DNA from: JACQFK01 sp964619955
Lineage (GTDB): Bacteria > Planctomycetota > MHYJ01 > JACPRB01
Direction of reading: 5' to 3'
Assembly (NCBI GenBank): GCA_964619955.1
Contig: CAZUJF010000002.1
Span: 124,001-188,000, forward strand
DNA length: 64,000 nt
Shown: positions 48,134 to 57,230 of the stretch, piece after piece
Numbering within the stretch: position 1 is the stretch's first letter
How the letters are laid out: each line of letters opens with the position of its first letter
Notes under the pieces: generated by a model
Told to the model about the DNA's origin: nothing
The model's input: only the letters and a program-made list of their open reading frames with translations
Databases searched by the model: none
Position numbers and translations under genes: made by a program

Positions 48134-50200
48134 TCATTTCACGGTGATCGTCAGCGGCGCGCTCCAGTGCCCGGCCCGCCCCGTGGCGTCGCGCCAGCGC
48201 GCCCTGATGCGGTGCTCGCCGGCCTCCTTGAAGACCTCGGCGGGGATCTCGACGGCCGGTCCGGCGTCGACGTCCTTCCGCCAGCGTTCGTCGAGCTCGT
48301 AGCAGCCGCGCCGCCCCACCCGGCCGACCCGCCACTCCAGCGCCGCGGCCTTGTGGCCGGCCGCCGACGTGAACGCCGACGCCGTGAAGCGGTACGCGTC
48401 CGGCTTCGGCCGTGTCAGCGTCGGGGTCGCCGGGATCTGCCCGTCCTTCGCCTCGTGGGCAAGGTAACCCCATCCGTAGCCGCGCGGGTCGCCGTCGTTG
48501 GGGGCGTAGTTCTTCTCGGGCCGGGAGTTGGTGCAGAAGTCGACGAGGTACTTCTTGAATCCGGCGAAGTCGGCGCTGGCGAGCTTCCGGGTGAACGCCC
48601 CGCCGAAGTACCCGCCCTGCGCGGGGTTCACGAAGTAGGCGTTCTTCGGGTTGATCCGCGGGTGCAGATTCCACTTCGCCTCGTCCAGCTTGGACCAGTC
48701 CGCGGGCTGCTTCGCCGGGGTGATCGCGGCGCCCAGGTCGGCGACGAGCTGCCCGATCTGCCCGCCCCGTTCGCCCGCATCGGCCGCGAAGAGGTCGAGG
48801 ATCTCCCGGGCCCGGTTGCGGAACTCCAGCGCGATCGCCGGGTGGTTGAGGCAGCCGATCGCGTCGATGTGGCCCGGCTGGTGGTGGCGGGGGACGAACA
48901 TCATGTCGTTGTCCCACGGGATCGGGGCCCAGCGCCCGTCGGGCCGGCGGTAGTAGCCGTGGTTCCCGTCGGGCCGCAGGTCGACGTTGCCGACGAGGCG
49001 GTTCATGGCATGGAACCCGTAGTACGCGGGGAGGTCGAGGTTCTTCCGCCACCATTCCTCTTTCGGGTTCGATCGCATCCCGTTCAGGAAGGTCTCCCAT
49101 TCCTTCTGCGGCTCCGCCATGTCTTTCGGCGCGTGTTTCACGCCGCTCTGCGTGCTCACGACGAGGCCGTCCGGCAGGATCCGGTCCGCCAGGAGCTCCG
49201 GTTCCATCTCGCCGATCGCGACGTAAAGCCCCCAGAGGTCGCCCTGGTAGGGGTCCTTCGGCGCCTCCTCCGCGCCGCTGACGACGCGCCACTGGATCCA
49301 GGTCGCGGGCGGGCTGGGCACGGCGGCGAGCCGGTAGGCGCGCATCGAGAGGACCTCGTCCAGTCCGGAGATGCCGCGATGGACCGGCAGGTAGGGCGTC
49401 GATCCGCCCGGGTTGAGGTTCAGCCCGTCGAGGGGGGCGGGGAACGGGAGGCCGTCGTGGTCGAGGAAGGGGACGTCGTGCCCCTTGTTGAACTTCAGCC
49501 CCCACTTGTTCTTCCCCGCGATGTGGGCGCTGCCCTGGCCGCGGTTGCTGAAGAGGATGTGGTCGTACACGACGCCGCGATAGACGAGCGTGCCGGCCTG
49601 CTTCTGCTTGTGCGCGGCGGGGTCCCACTGGCTTTTCTCGACGTCCTCCGCGCGGGCGAGCAGGTGCATCGCCTGGAGCGTGCCCTGGAATTCGGGCGAG
49701 AACATCAGGGGCGGGGTCTTGCCGGGCTCGCGCGAGCCGGTCCAGGGGGCGGGGCCGTTGTCGCACCACCACGCGAAGTTGGGGCAGGTGTCGTCGGCCG
49801 CCGGGGCGGACGCGGCCTTGCCGTCGGCGTCGGTCGCCGCGATGCGGTAGCGCAGCAGCCAGCGGTGTTTCTGGAACGCGGCCGGCACGCGCACGCTGAA
49901 AAGCCGGTCGCCGGCTTTCGCGTCGCCGTCCCGGCCGTCGTCGCGCATCGGCAGGTCGGTCCAGTCCTTCTCGTAGGCCGGGTCGGATCGGCGGAGGTAC
50001 TTGCCGGGGGCGACGGGCTGGAGCTTGAGGACCGGCTTGCCCAGGCCCGCCGCGAGGGAGGCGGTCACGAGCACGGGCGCACCCGCCTTGGGCTGCGCCG
50101 GCTCGTGCCGGACCTGCGTGATGAGTTCGGGTGCGGGAGGGGCGGCACCGGCTGCAAGCAGGATGCCGAGGCACGCGAGAGGCAGGGATTGTAGTCGCAT
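48134..50200 (-). CDS. Secreted CotH-kinase-like protein
   Basis: The 688-residue protein has a signal peptide (CLGILLAAGAAPPAPE) and a middle domain of the CotH kinase family, with GKNKWGLKFNKG near the N-terminal lobe and the family motif PIPWDNDMMF. CotH phosphorylates spore-coat proteins in Bacillus; in Planctomycetota such proteins are secreted and their targets are unknown. N-terminal (about 20-130) and C-terminal (about 600-688) regions look like Ig-like beta domains. It stands between a beta-barrel gene and a PhoD-like gene. Confidence 0.88.
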   Translation of the reverse strand: MRLQSLPLACLGILLAAGAAPPAPELITQVRHEPAQPKAGAPVLVTASLAAGLGKPVLKLQPVAPGKYLRRSDPAYEKDWTDLPMRDDGRDGDAKAGDRLFSVRVPAAFQKHRWLLRYRIAATDADGKAASAPAADDTCPNFAWWCDNGPAPWTGSREPGKTPPLMFSPEFQGTLQAMHLLARAEDVEKSQWDPAAHKQKQAGTLVYRGVVYDHILFSNRGQGSAHIAGKNKWGLKFNKGHDVPFLDHDGLPFPAPLDGLNLNPGGSTPYLPVHRGISGLDEVLSMRAYRLAAVPSPPATWIQWRVVSGAEEAPKDPYQGDLWGLYVAIGEMEPELLADRILPDGLVVSTQSGVKHAPKDMAEPQKEWETFLNGMRSNPKEEWWRKNLDLPAYYGFHAMNRLVGNVDLRPDGNHGYYRRPDGRWAPIPWDNDMMFVPRHHQPGHIDAIGCLNHPAIALEFRNRAREILDLFAADAGERGGQIGQLVADLGAAITPAKQPADWSKLDEAKWNLHPRINPKNAYFVNPAQGGYFGGAFTRKLASADFAGFKKYLVDFCTNSRPEKNYAPNDGDPRGYGWGYLAHEAKDGQIPATPTLTRPKPDAYRFTASAFTSAAGHKAAALEWRVGRVGRRGCYELDERWRKDVDAGPAVEIPAEVFKEAGEHRIRARWRDATGRAGHWSAPLTITVK

Positions 50201-50329
50201 CGGGCAAGAGGCGTATAAGACGGTTCCATGGTATCAGGAGGAGGCAGGGGAGGGAACCCATCCGCCGGGCGAAACCCCCTGTGGCCGCAGGTAATTCACG
50301 AGGGTCATCCGGCATGCGAAGCGCGGGCG

Positions 50330-51616
50330 CTACCGGGATTCGGCGTGTTCGTGGACGACGGCTCCGAGCACGTCGTGGAGGCGGAAGGCGATCGACGCGC
50401 GCGAGGCGGTCACCGAGAGGAAGCCGCCCTTCACGCGGTGAAACCGGTGGATCTCCTTGTGCTCGCCCGGAGACCCCCCCGCGTGTTTGTCGCTTGCAGG
50501 GCCGCAACTGAACTCGCGGACGGAAGTCGCCGGGTCCACCGAGTGATACTGCCAGTGGCGGTCGCCGCAGACGATGAAGAAGTTCTTCGGGAGCTGCGCG
50601 GCGAACCAGCGCCGCAGCTCGTCCCCCTCGTGCTTGAACGCGACGTTCGCGTGATTGTCGCCCTTGCCTCCGCGGTCGGGGCCGACGATCGGGGTCGGCG
50701 AGACCAGCACCTTCCAGTCGGCATCGCTTTCAAGCAGCGATTTCCGGAGCCACGCCTTCTGTTCGCTTCCCCAGATCGTCTTGTCGGGGCCGTCCGGGGC
50801 GTTGTTGGGGGAGCGGAAGTCGCGGCCCTCGACGAGCCAGACCTGCAAAGCCTTTCCCCAGCGGACCGTCCGGTAGGTGCGCTCCCCCATCGGGACCTGC
50901 TCCAGAAACAGCCGCCGGCCGTCCTCGAAGCCGAACTTCACGCGGGGGTCGACCTTTTTCGTCGGCCAGACGTCGTCCCAGATCGTGTCGTGGTCGTCCT
51001 TTTCCCAGAATCCCGGGACGCTCCGGTGGAAGGCGACGTGCCGCGGGAGGCTGTACATCCGCTGCCAGTGATGGCGGGCGATCTCCATCGTCGCGGCGAG
51101 CGGCGGATCGTTGTCGTAGTAGACCGTGTCGCCGGTCGGGATGAGAAACTGCGGGTCCATCTTCCGCATGGCTTCGTAGAGATGAAAGCCGTCGGGGTCG
51201 TCCAGGTCCTTGTACGCCTGCCCCGTGATGACCGTGAAGGTGACTTCGGCGGCGGCGTCCGGACGGGGCGCGGTGCGGAACCGCCCCTGCAGGGGCGCAT
51301 GCCCCTCGGTCTCGGCGGCATAGAACACTTCGCTCCCGGGATCGAGGCCTGAAAGGACGATTTGCGCGGTGAAGTCGCGCGCGGCATCGACGTGGCTCCA
51401 CTCCGTGGCTCTCGCGTCCGAGAGATCCCTTTGTTGCCCGTAGCGCAGCCGCACCCTTCCGGGCGCGCCGGGACAGGCGCCGTCGGCGTCGCGCGCGGAC
51501 CTGGCGGTGATGCGCATCCAGACGACGGCCGAGGATTCCGTGACCTCACCGACCTTGACGCCCGTGGCCTGACGGGTCTCCGCCTGGGCGAGCAGGACGC
51601 AGAGGAGGGAGATCAT
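50330..51616 (-). CDS. PhoD-like alkaline phosphatase
   Basis: The 428-residue exported protein starts MISLLCVLLAQAETRQ. Residues about 15-120 form the fibronectin-like N-terminal domain of PhoD, and the phosphatase domain follows with LIPTGDTVYYDND, WEKDDHDTIWDD and CGDRHWQYHSVDP, the metal-binding motifs. PhoD enzymes cleave phosphomonoesters and diesters such as teichoic acid; here a nutrient role is likely. I chose the ATG at 51616 since the signal peptide begins there; the 90 nt upstream in frame are not conserved. Confidence 0.9.
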   Translation of the reverse strand: MISLLCVLLAQAETRQATGVKVGEVTESSAVVWMRITARSARDADGACPGAPGRVRLRYGQQRDLSDARATEWSHVDAARDFTAQIVLSGLDPGSEVFYAAETEGHAPLQGRFRTAPRPDAAAEVTFTVITGQAYKDLDDPDGFHLYEAMRKMDPQFLIPTGDTVYYDNDPPLAATMEIARHHWQRMYSLPRHVAFHRSVPGFWEKDDHDTIWDDVWPTKKVDPRVKFGFEDGRRLFLEQVPMGERTYRTVRWGKALQVWLVEGRDFRSPNNAPDGPDKTIWGSEQKAWLRKSLLESDADWKVLVSPTPIVGPDRGGKGDNHANVAFKHEGDELRRWFAAQLPKNFFIVCGDRHWQYHSVDPATSVREFSCGPASDKHAGGSPGEHKEIHRFHRVKGGFLSVTASRASIAFRLHDVLGAVVHEHAESR

Positions 51617-52039
51617 GGTTCCTATAACCCTCCGGAAGGGCCGGAGTCTCTCTCGGAATGGGAGTCGACCCGATTCGCATCTTGAGCCCCCCGAGGGCCG
51701 CGTCACCGAGGCCGGGTCCTGCCATGCCCGGCAAGAGGCCCGATCCTCCGGCCTGAGCCCGCGACCTCGGCACGACGCTCGTGGTCCGGTGGAGGCACTT
51801 CATGTTCAGCGGGTCCTTCTCCTTCACGTCGATGTCGAAGACGTGCGGCAGCGTCCGGGCGGTCTCGACGCGGGTCTTCGTCTCGCCGCCCTCCATCCAC
51901 GCGTGGTTCATGCGGAGCGCGGCGCCGGGCGTCGATCCGAAGGCGTCCCGCGACGCCTCCTGGAGGCGGTCGTCGACCGCACCCCGGAGGTCGTGGCGGC
52001 GAGCGACCTGCTCCGGGTGGCGTCCGGCACGCCCGCCCG
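51617..52039 (-). pseudogene. Non-coding stretch with a possible gene remnant
   Basis: These 423 bp have no convincing complete gene. On the minus strand a frame from about 51990 to 51760 reads like real protein (LRMNHAWMEGGETKTRVET, then VFDIDVKEKDPLNMKCL), but it lacks its own stop before running into the PhoD gene and has no credible start. I do not know the family. It may be the remains of a decayed gene. No promoter other than the box at 52040 is seen. Confidence 0.3.
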
Positions 52040-52045
52040 TATAAT
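52040..52045 (+). promoter_or_regulatory. Putative -10 box of the DUF1080 gene
   Basis: A perfect TATAAT lies 32 nt before the ATG at 52078. The leader has a GGGGAGG Shine-Dalgarno sequence (52064-52070). No -35 box is evident. Confidence 0.5.
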
Positions 52046-52077
52046 GCCCTGGAAGAATCCAACGGGGAGGCTCCGGC

Positions 52078-52821
52078 ATGTTCCTGCTCCTGACCTGTCT
52101 CGCGGCGTCTCAGACCCTGGGCGTGGGGGGGAAGCCTCCCGCGGGCGCCGAAACTCTGTTCGACGGCACCCGGGAGATGCTCGACGCGAAGTGGACCTAC
52201 TGGGAAGGGCCGCGCTACAAGTCGTCGCTCCCCGTGAAGTGGAAGATCGTCGACGACCCGGTGGACGGCGGGACCGTCCTGATGAGCCACGACCCCAACG
52301 TCCCGCTCGGACTCTACGGCGCGGCCGACCTGGTGACGAAGAAGGAATACCGCGACTTTCGGCTGCACGTCGAGTTCCTCGTCGTCAAGCCGGGCGGCAA
52401 CAGCGGCGTCTACCTCCAGAACCGTTACGAGATCCAGATCCTCGACGGCGACCGCACCAAGCACGGGATGGGGGCGGTCATCAACGAGACCGAGTCGCCC
52501 TACGACGCCTACGCCGGCGCGGGAAAGTGGAACGCCTACGACATCAATTTCCGGGCCGCCCGCTTCGCCGGGGGGAAACGCGTCGAGAAGGCCCTCGTCT
52601 CCATGCACTTCAACGGGAAGCCCGTCCACAAGAACGTCGCGATCAGCAAGGTCTGGGGCGGGAAGAACTCCGGGCTCGACGGCGGCAACGACGGAGGGGC
52701 GGGGATCACCGACGTCCCGGGCGGCCTGAAGCTCCAGAACGAGGGGCACGAGATCCTCTACCGGAACATCTGGATCCGCGAGCTGGATCTCAAGGAGCCG
52801 ACCACCGAGTTCAGCGAGTAG
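52078..52821 (+). CDS. Secreted DUF1080 (3-keto-disaccharide hydrolase-like) protein
   Basis: The 247-residue protein has a signal peptide (LLLTCLAASQT) and the DUF1080 fold, with TKKEYRDFRLHVEFLV, KPGGNSGVYLQNRYEIQILD and EILYRNIWIRELD, all conserved. DUF1080 proteins include 3-keto-glucoside hydrolases and are greatly expanded in Planctomycetota. It stands alone with its own promoter and a good Shine-Dalgarno sequence. Confidence 0.93.
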   Translation: MFLLLTCLAASQTLGVGGKPPAGAETLFDGTREMLDAKWTYWEGPRYKSSLPVKWKIVDDPVDGGTVLMSHDPNVPLGLYGAADLVTKKEYRDFRLHVEFLVVKPGGNSGVYLQNRYEIQILDGDRTKHGMGAVINETESPYDAYAGAGKWNAYDINFRAARFAGGKRVEKALVSMHFNGKPVHKNVAISKVWGGKNSGLDGGNDGGAGITDVPGGLKLQNEGHEILYRNIWIRELDLKEPTTEFSE

Positions 52822-53073
52822 CCTGGGCGCGGCTTGAACGTGAGCCACTCGTCGGGCTCAAGGCGTTCAAACCGGTTCAATGTTTCCACGAGAGGGAGGG
52901 TGGCGCCGGAGCCCCCCCCAGGCATCCTCCTTCGCTCCTTTTCGGGGCTGGAGCTTCGGAGGACAGGGGGCGCTGGGCCCGATGGGCTGCACTCCGGCGA
53001 AGATGTTCGACGAAGGGGCGGTCAAGCAGGCGAGTTTGGGTTATCCGGCCTGCGCGGAGTGGGGATAGGGTGC
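52822..53073. other. Intergenic stretch without recognised features
   Basis: Only 252 bp, with no gene, tRNA or clear terminator. Frames on both strands are open but look like GC-driven shadows. One minus-strand frame reads SEGGCLGGAPAPPS, which I take as chance. Confidence 0.4.
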
Positions 53074-53238
53074 TTAACGCCTGAGCAGCAGGGAACTGAA
53101 GAGGTGCGCCATGGCGCCCAGCAGGTCCTTCGCCAGATCCTTGAGTGCACCTTTCGGAGTCCGCATGACGATGAGCTCGAACCCAAGAACCGGGGCAATC
53201 AGCACCCCCAAGGAGAGCAGGATCCAGATCGTTCCCAT
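53074..53238 (-). CDS. Small membrane protein of unknown function
   Basis: The 54-residue product is a hydrophobic helix (about 4-22) followed by a basic amphipathic tail. It lies 74 nt after the rfbH stop on the same strand and could be co-transcribed. There is no clear Shine-Dalgarno sequence. It is too short for family assignment and may be spurious. Confidence 0.4.
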   Translation of the reverse strand: MGTIWILLSLGVLIAPVLGFELIVMRTPKGALKDLAKDLLGAMAHLFSSLLLRR

Positions 53239-53312
53239 GCCGTTGGGACGTTGCCGGCAGGCCTTTGTTACCTTCCAAGGTTCCGGGTGCGATGGTTCTC
53301 CCGCGCGCCCAA

Positions 53313-54635
53313 TCAGCGCTTGCGCGGCGCGGGCGCCTTCTTCGGGGCGCGCACGAACTCGTGGAACTGCCCGATCATGTAGTCGAGCATCGGCTCCGTC
53401 AGGCCCGGATAAACGCCCACAAAGAACGTGTTCGTCATCACCAGGTCGCTGTTCTTGAGCTCGCCCGCCACCCGCTTCGGGATCTTTCCGTACGCCGGCT
53501 GGCGCAGCAGGTTGCCCGCGAAGATCATCCGCGTCTCGATCTTCTTCGATTCGAGATGATGGACGAGGTCCTGCCGCGTGAACGGGGCCTCCGGCTTCAC
53601 CGTGATCGGGAACGCGAACCACGAGACGTCCGCGCGCGCATCCCAGCGCGGCAGGATCAGGTCGCCGAGATCCTTCAGCCCCGCGAAGAGCCGCTTGAAG
53701 TTGCGCTTGCGCTGCTCGATGAAGCCCGGGAGCCTGTCCAGCTGCGCCAGGCCGATCGCGGCCTGCAGGTCCGTCGGCTTCAGGTTGTAGCCGATGTTCG
53801 AGTAGATGTACTTGTGGTCGTAGCCGTGCGGCAGCCCGCCGAGCTGCCAGTCGAAGCGCTGGTTGCAGGTGTTCGTCTGGCCGGGCGGGCACCAGCAGTC
53901 GCGGCCCCAGTCCCGGATCGAGAGCGCCGTCCGTCCGTGCAGCGCCGTGTTCGTCACCACCGCGCCGCCTTCCCCCATCGTGAGGTGGTGCGCGGGATAG
54001 AAGCTCAGCGTGCCGAAATCGCCGAAGGTCCCCACGGGCTTTCCGTCCCAGGTGCTCCCGAGCGCGTCGCAGGTGTCCTCCATCAGCCAGAGGTCGTGCT
54101 TCTTGCAGAGCGCGAGCACCCGGTCGAGGTCGAAGACGTTGCCCAGCGTGTGCGGCAGCACGAGCCCGCGCGTGCGCGGCCCGACGGCGGCCTCGATCTC
54201 CGCGGCGTCCGCGTTGTAGGTCCCGATCTCGCAGTCGACGAAGACCGGCGTCAGCCCGTTCTGCACGATCGGGTTGAGCGTCGTGGGGAACGTCACCGCC
54301 GGCGTGATCACCTCGTCGCCGGGACGCAGCGGCTCGCCGATCATGTCGCAGCACATGGAGGTGAGCGCGACCAGATTGGCGGAGGAACCGGAGTTCACCA
54401 GCATCGCGTCGCGGACGCCGAGGAACTTCTTGAGGCCGGCCTCGAACCTGTCCCCCCAGGGGCCCAGCGTGAGCCAGCACTCGAGGGAGGCCTCGACGAG
54501 GTTGGCCATCTCCTCGGCCCCGACCACGCGGCCGGCGTAGGGGACCTTGTCCAGACCCGGCCGCCAGGCCGCCGCCTTCTGGGCGAGCGCGTACGCGCGG
54601 ACCTGCTGGAGGATCGCGTCCTTAGGGCTGTCCAT
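53313..54635 (-). CDS. rfbH: CDP-4-dehydro-6-deoxyglucose 3-dehydratase (E1)
   Basis: The 440-residue protein is the RfbH/DdhC branch of the DegT aminotransferase fold. The pyridoxamine-phosphate-binding Lys is replaced by His (FYPAHHLTMGEGG), the mark of a dehydratase instead of a transaminase. The cysteine set in DCWCPPGQTNTC fits the [2Fe-2S] centre known from the family. It removes the 3-hydroxyl of the CDP-sugar in 3,6-dideoxyhexose synthesis. The flavin reductase E3 normally needed is not in the window. It overlaps the RmlD-like gene by 14 nt. Confidence 0.94.
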   Translation of the reverse strand: MDSPKDAILQQVRAYALAQKAAAWRPGLDKVPYAGRVVGAEEMANLVEASLECWLTLGPWGDRFEAGLKKFLGVRDAMLVNSGSSANLVALTSMCCDMIGEPLRPGDEVITPAVTFPTTLNPIVQNGLTPVFVDCEIGTYNADAAEIEAAVGPRTRGLVLPHTLGNVFDLDRVLALCKKHDLWLMEDTCDALGSTWDGKPVGTFGDFGTLSFYPAHHLTMGEGGAVVTNTALHGRTALSIRDWGRDCWCPPGQTNTCNQRFDWQLGGLPHGYDHKYIYSNIGYNLKPTDLQAAIGLAQLDRLPGFIEQRKRNFKRLFAGLKDLGDLILPRWDARADVSWFAFPITVKPEAPFTRQDLVHHLESKKIETRMIFAGNLLRQPAYGKIPKRVAGELKNSDLVMTNTFFVGVYPGLTEPMLDYMIGQFHEFVRAPKKAPAPRKR

Positions 54636-55452
54636 GGGAGCGGTATGCTATCTCAAGGGATTCGTCGACGGACAACAATTTCGTGCGGAGCTCGCGGCGG
54701 GCCAGGTCCGTGCGCAAGCCGGCGGAGAGCGGCCGCGGCGCCCGGGGCGGCGCGTCCTTCAAGAGGCAGGGCGTGAAGCGGGCGGGATCCAGGCCGAACC
54801 GCTTCGCCGTCTTGAGCGCGAATTCGTGGCGGCTGAGCCGCTCGGTCCCCGCCACATGGAGCAGCCCCGTGCGGCCGGCCAGGACGGCTTCCGCCGCCGC
54901 CTCCGCCAGCATCGGCCCCCAGGTCGGCGTGCCGATCTGATCCGTCCAGCAGGGCACGGAACCTTCACCCTTGAGCAACCGCGTGAAGAAACTGCGGTCG
55001 TCGCCCGAGAAGACGATGGAGGTCCGGATCACGAGGCTCTTCGGGTGGATGGTGAGCACGACGCGCTCCATCTCCATCTTCGTGCGGCCGTAGACGCTCA
55101 GCGGGTTGGGCTCGTCGGCTTCCCCGTACGGCCCTCCGCGGCCGTCGAAGACGTGGTCCGTGGAGAAGATGACGAACGGGCGTCCTTTCGCGGCCTCGGC
55201 GGCGTTCCGGGCGCCGGCGATATTGACGGCGTAGGCCTCGGCGGGATGGTCCTCGCAATAGTCCGCGCTCGCGAGTCCGGCGGCGCAGACGACGGCGTCC
55301 GGATTGAAGTCCTTCACCGCGCGGTCGAGCGAGGCGCGCTCGCGCAGATCGATGTCCGGACGGCCCCGCCCGCGCACCTCATGATCCGGGAAGGCGGGAA
55401 GCAGCAGCCGGCCGATCTGTCCGCGGTCGCCGAGGATGAGGATGCGGGCCAT
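54622..55452 (-). CDS. RmlD-like NAD-dependent sugar reductase
   Basis: The 276-residue short-chain reductase has the Rossmann start ILILGDRGQIGR, the STDHVFDGRGGPYGE segment and the YGRTK active site (Tyr-x3-Lys). It resembles RmlD, but between RfbG and RfbH it may be the 4-ketoreductase that ends the deoxyhexose pathway. Its ATG follows directly on the rfbG stop (TAGATG). Confidence 0.85.
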   Translation of the reverse strand: MARILILGDRGQIGRLLLPAFPDHEVRGRGRPDIDLRERASLDRAVKDFNPDAVVCAAGLASADYCEDHPAEAYAVNIAGARNAAEAAKGRPFVIFSTDHVFDGRGGPYGEADEPNPLSVYGRTKMEMERVVLTIHPKSLVIRTSIVFSGDDRSFFTRLLKGEGSVPCWTDQIGTPTWGPMLAEAAAEAVLAGRTGLLHVAGTERLSRHEFALKTAKRFGLDPARFTPCLLKDAPPRAPRPLSAGLRTDLARRELRTKLLSVDESLEIAYRSHGQP

Positions 55453-56391
55453 CTAGCCGCGCGGGAAATGCTTCCGGTACCAGGCGATGGTTTCGGCGAG
55501 GCCGCGCTTGAGATCGTACTTCGCCTTCCACCCGAGCATCGTGCGCGCCTTCTCCGAGGAAAGCCATTGCTGGGCGATCTCGTTGGAGGCCTGGTTCTGC
55601 ACGACGGGTCTCAACTTCGACCTCATGAGGCTGAGCGTGAGCTTGACGAGGTCGAGCACGGAGGTCGGCGTCTCGGTCCCGAAGTTGAAGGCCCCGGTGA
55701 GCTCCGAGTCCCCCAGCGCGAGGTAGGCCGAGACGGCGTCCTGCACGTAGAGGTAGTCGCGGAGGGGCGAGCCGTCGGAGCGGATGACGGGCGCCTCGCC
55801 GAGCAGCACGGAGCGGATGGTGCCGGGGATGATGCGGTTCCAGTTGAGGTCCCCGCCGCCGTAGAGATTTCCGCAGCGGACGATGGCGACGGGCAGCTTG
55901 TAGGTCTTGAGGTAGCACTGCGCGAGCAGGTCGGCGCAGGACTTCGAGGCGTCGTACGGATGCGAGCCGCGCAGGGGCATGTCCTCGGTGTAGGGCAGCG
56001 TGTCGAGGTCGCCGTACGCCTTGTCGCTCGTGGCGAACACGACGCGTTTGAGCGGTTTGTGGTGGCGGCAGGCTTCCAGGAGATTCCAGGAGCCCTTGAT
56101 GTTGGCCTCGAACGTCGAGAGCGGGTTCCGGTTGCCGATGATGACGATCGGCTGCGCGGCGAGGTGGTGCACGACCTCGATCTCGTACTCGTTGACGGCG
56201 CGGACGCAGTCGTCGAGGCTCTCCAGGCAGCCCCGCACGATGGAGACCTTGCGGTCGAGGCCGAGGGTGTAGAAGTTCGCGTGGGGGACGCCGTCCCGGA
56301 CGAGCGCGGTGACGCGGTGGCCGCGTTCGACGAGGGCCTTCACGAGCCAGCCGCCGAGGATGCCGGTGGCGCCGGTGACGAGGACGTTCAT
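55453..56391 (-). CDS. rfbG: CDP-glucose 4,6-dehydratase-like epimerase
   Basis: The 312-residue protein has the extended SDR start VLVTGATGILGGWLVKAL, VVHHLAAQP, FATSDKAYGD, the YDASK active site and NLYGGGDLNWNRIIPGTI, characteristic of RfbG. It turns CDP-glucose into CDP-4-dehydro-6-deoxyglucose. Its ATG overlaps the rfbF stop by 4 nt; upstream in-frame residues are the shadow of rfbF. Confidence 0.93.
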   Translation of the reverse strand: MNVLVTGATGILGGWLVKALVERGHRVTALVRDGVPHANFYTLGLDRKVSIVRGCLESLDDCVRAVNEYEIEVVHHLAAQPIVIIGNRNPLSTFEANIKGSWNLLEACRHHKPLKRVVFATSDKAYGDLDTLPYTEDMPLRGSHPYDASKSCADLLAQCYLKTYKLPVAIVRCGNLYGGGDLNWNRIIPGTIRSVLLGEAPVIRSDGSPLRDYLYVQDAVSAYLALGDSELTGAFNFGTETPTSVLDLVKLTLSLMRSKLRPVVQNQASNEIAQQWLSSEKARTMLGWKAKYDLKRGLAETIAWYRKHFPRG

Positions 56392-57182
56392 TCCCACACC
56401 ACCCAGGGGCGCAGGCCCTCGCTCCACATCTTGTTGAGGCGCTCGACGTCCTTGAACGTGTCCATGCACATCCAGAAGTCCTTGTGCTCGTAGACGCCGA
56501 GCTGGCTGCGCGACGCGAGGGTGCGCAGGGGCTCCTCCTCGAGCACGGCGTCGTCGGTGAGGTAGTCGAAGACCTTCTTGTTGAAGACGAAGAAGCCGCC
56601 GTTGATGAGGCCGTCGAGGCGGGGCTTCTCCTTGAACGAGCGCGCCAGGCCGCCCTCCTGCTCGATGACGCCGAAGGGGCTCGTCGGATGGATGGCGGTC
56701 AGGGTGCCGATCTTCTTCTTGGCGCGGTGGAAGGCGAGCAGCTTGTCGAGGTCGACGTTGGAGAGTCCGTCGCCGTACGTGACGCAGAACTCGTCGCCCT
56801 TGATGTACTTGCGGATCCCGGCGAGGCGGCCGCCGGTCGGGGTCGCCAGGCCGGTGTCCGCGAACGTGATCTGCCAGTCCTCGGGGGGGCGGCTCCAGTG
56901 GACCTCCTGCCGGTGGTCCCTGAGGTGCAGGGTGACGTCGTTGGACATCCAGGGGTAGCTGAGGAAGAACTCCTTGATGAGATGCCCCTTGTAGCCGAGG
57001 CAGAGGATGAACTCGCGGAAGCCGTAGTGCGAGTACAGCTTCATGATGTGCCAGAGGATGGGCATGTCGCCGATGGGGACGAGGGGCTTGGGCTTGAACT
57101 CGGTCTCCTCGCGGAGGCGCGTGCCCATGCCGCCGCAGAGGAGGACGACGGGGATCGAGGCGTTGCGGGAGGATTTCGTCAT
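56388..57182 (-). CDS. rfbF: Glucose-1-phosphate cytidylyltransferase
   Basis: The 264-residue enzyme makes CDP-glucose from CTP and glucose-1-phosphate. The motif VVLLCGGMGTRLREETEFKP is diagnostic, and WHIMKLYSHYGFREFILCLGYKG, TYGDGLSNVDLD and LDGLINGGFFV are conserved. It is the first gene of the operon. I chose the ATG at 57182 (MTKSSRN); a TATAGT box lies 13 nt upstream. Confidence 0.96.
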   Translation of the reverse strand: MTKSSRNASIPVVLLCGGMGTRLREETEFKPKPLVPIGDMPILWHIMKLYSHYGFREFILCLGYKGHLIKEFFLSYPWMSNDVTLHLRDHRQEVHWSRPPEDWQITFADTGLATPTGGRLAGIRKYIKGDEFCVTYGDGLSNVDLDKLLAFHRAKKKIGTLTAIHPTSPFGVIEQEGGLARSFKEKPRLDGLINGGFFVFNKKVFDYLTDDAVLEEEPLRTLASRSQLGVYEHKDFWMCMDTFKDVERLNKMWSEGLRPWVVWE

Positions 57183-57195
57183 CTGTGGTCCCCGC

Positions 57196-57225
57196 ACTAT
57201 AGGGGCGGCTTCAAAGGGGCGTCAA
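57196..57225 (-). promoter_or_regulatory. Putative sigma70-type promoter of the CDP-deoxyhexose operon
   Basis: On the minus strand TTGACG (57220-57225), an 18-nt spacer and TATAGT (57196-57201) lie 13 nt before the rfbF ATG. The short gap carries only a weak GGGGA, so the leader would be 6-7 nt. Confidence 0.6.
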
Positions 57226-57230
57226 GCGAA

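Noticed and set aside
52834..53382. Plus-strand frame between the DUF1080 and rfbH genes
   Set aside because: It has no Shine-Dalgarno sequence, no domain, and runs antisense into rfbH and the small membrane ORF.
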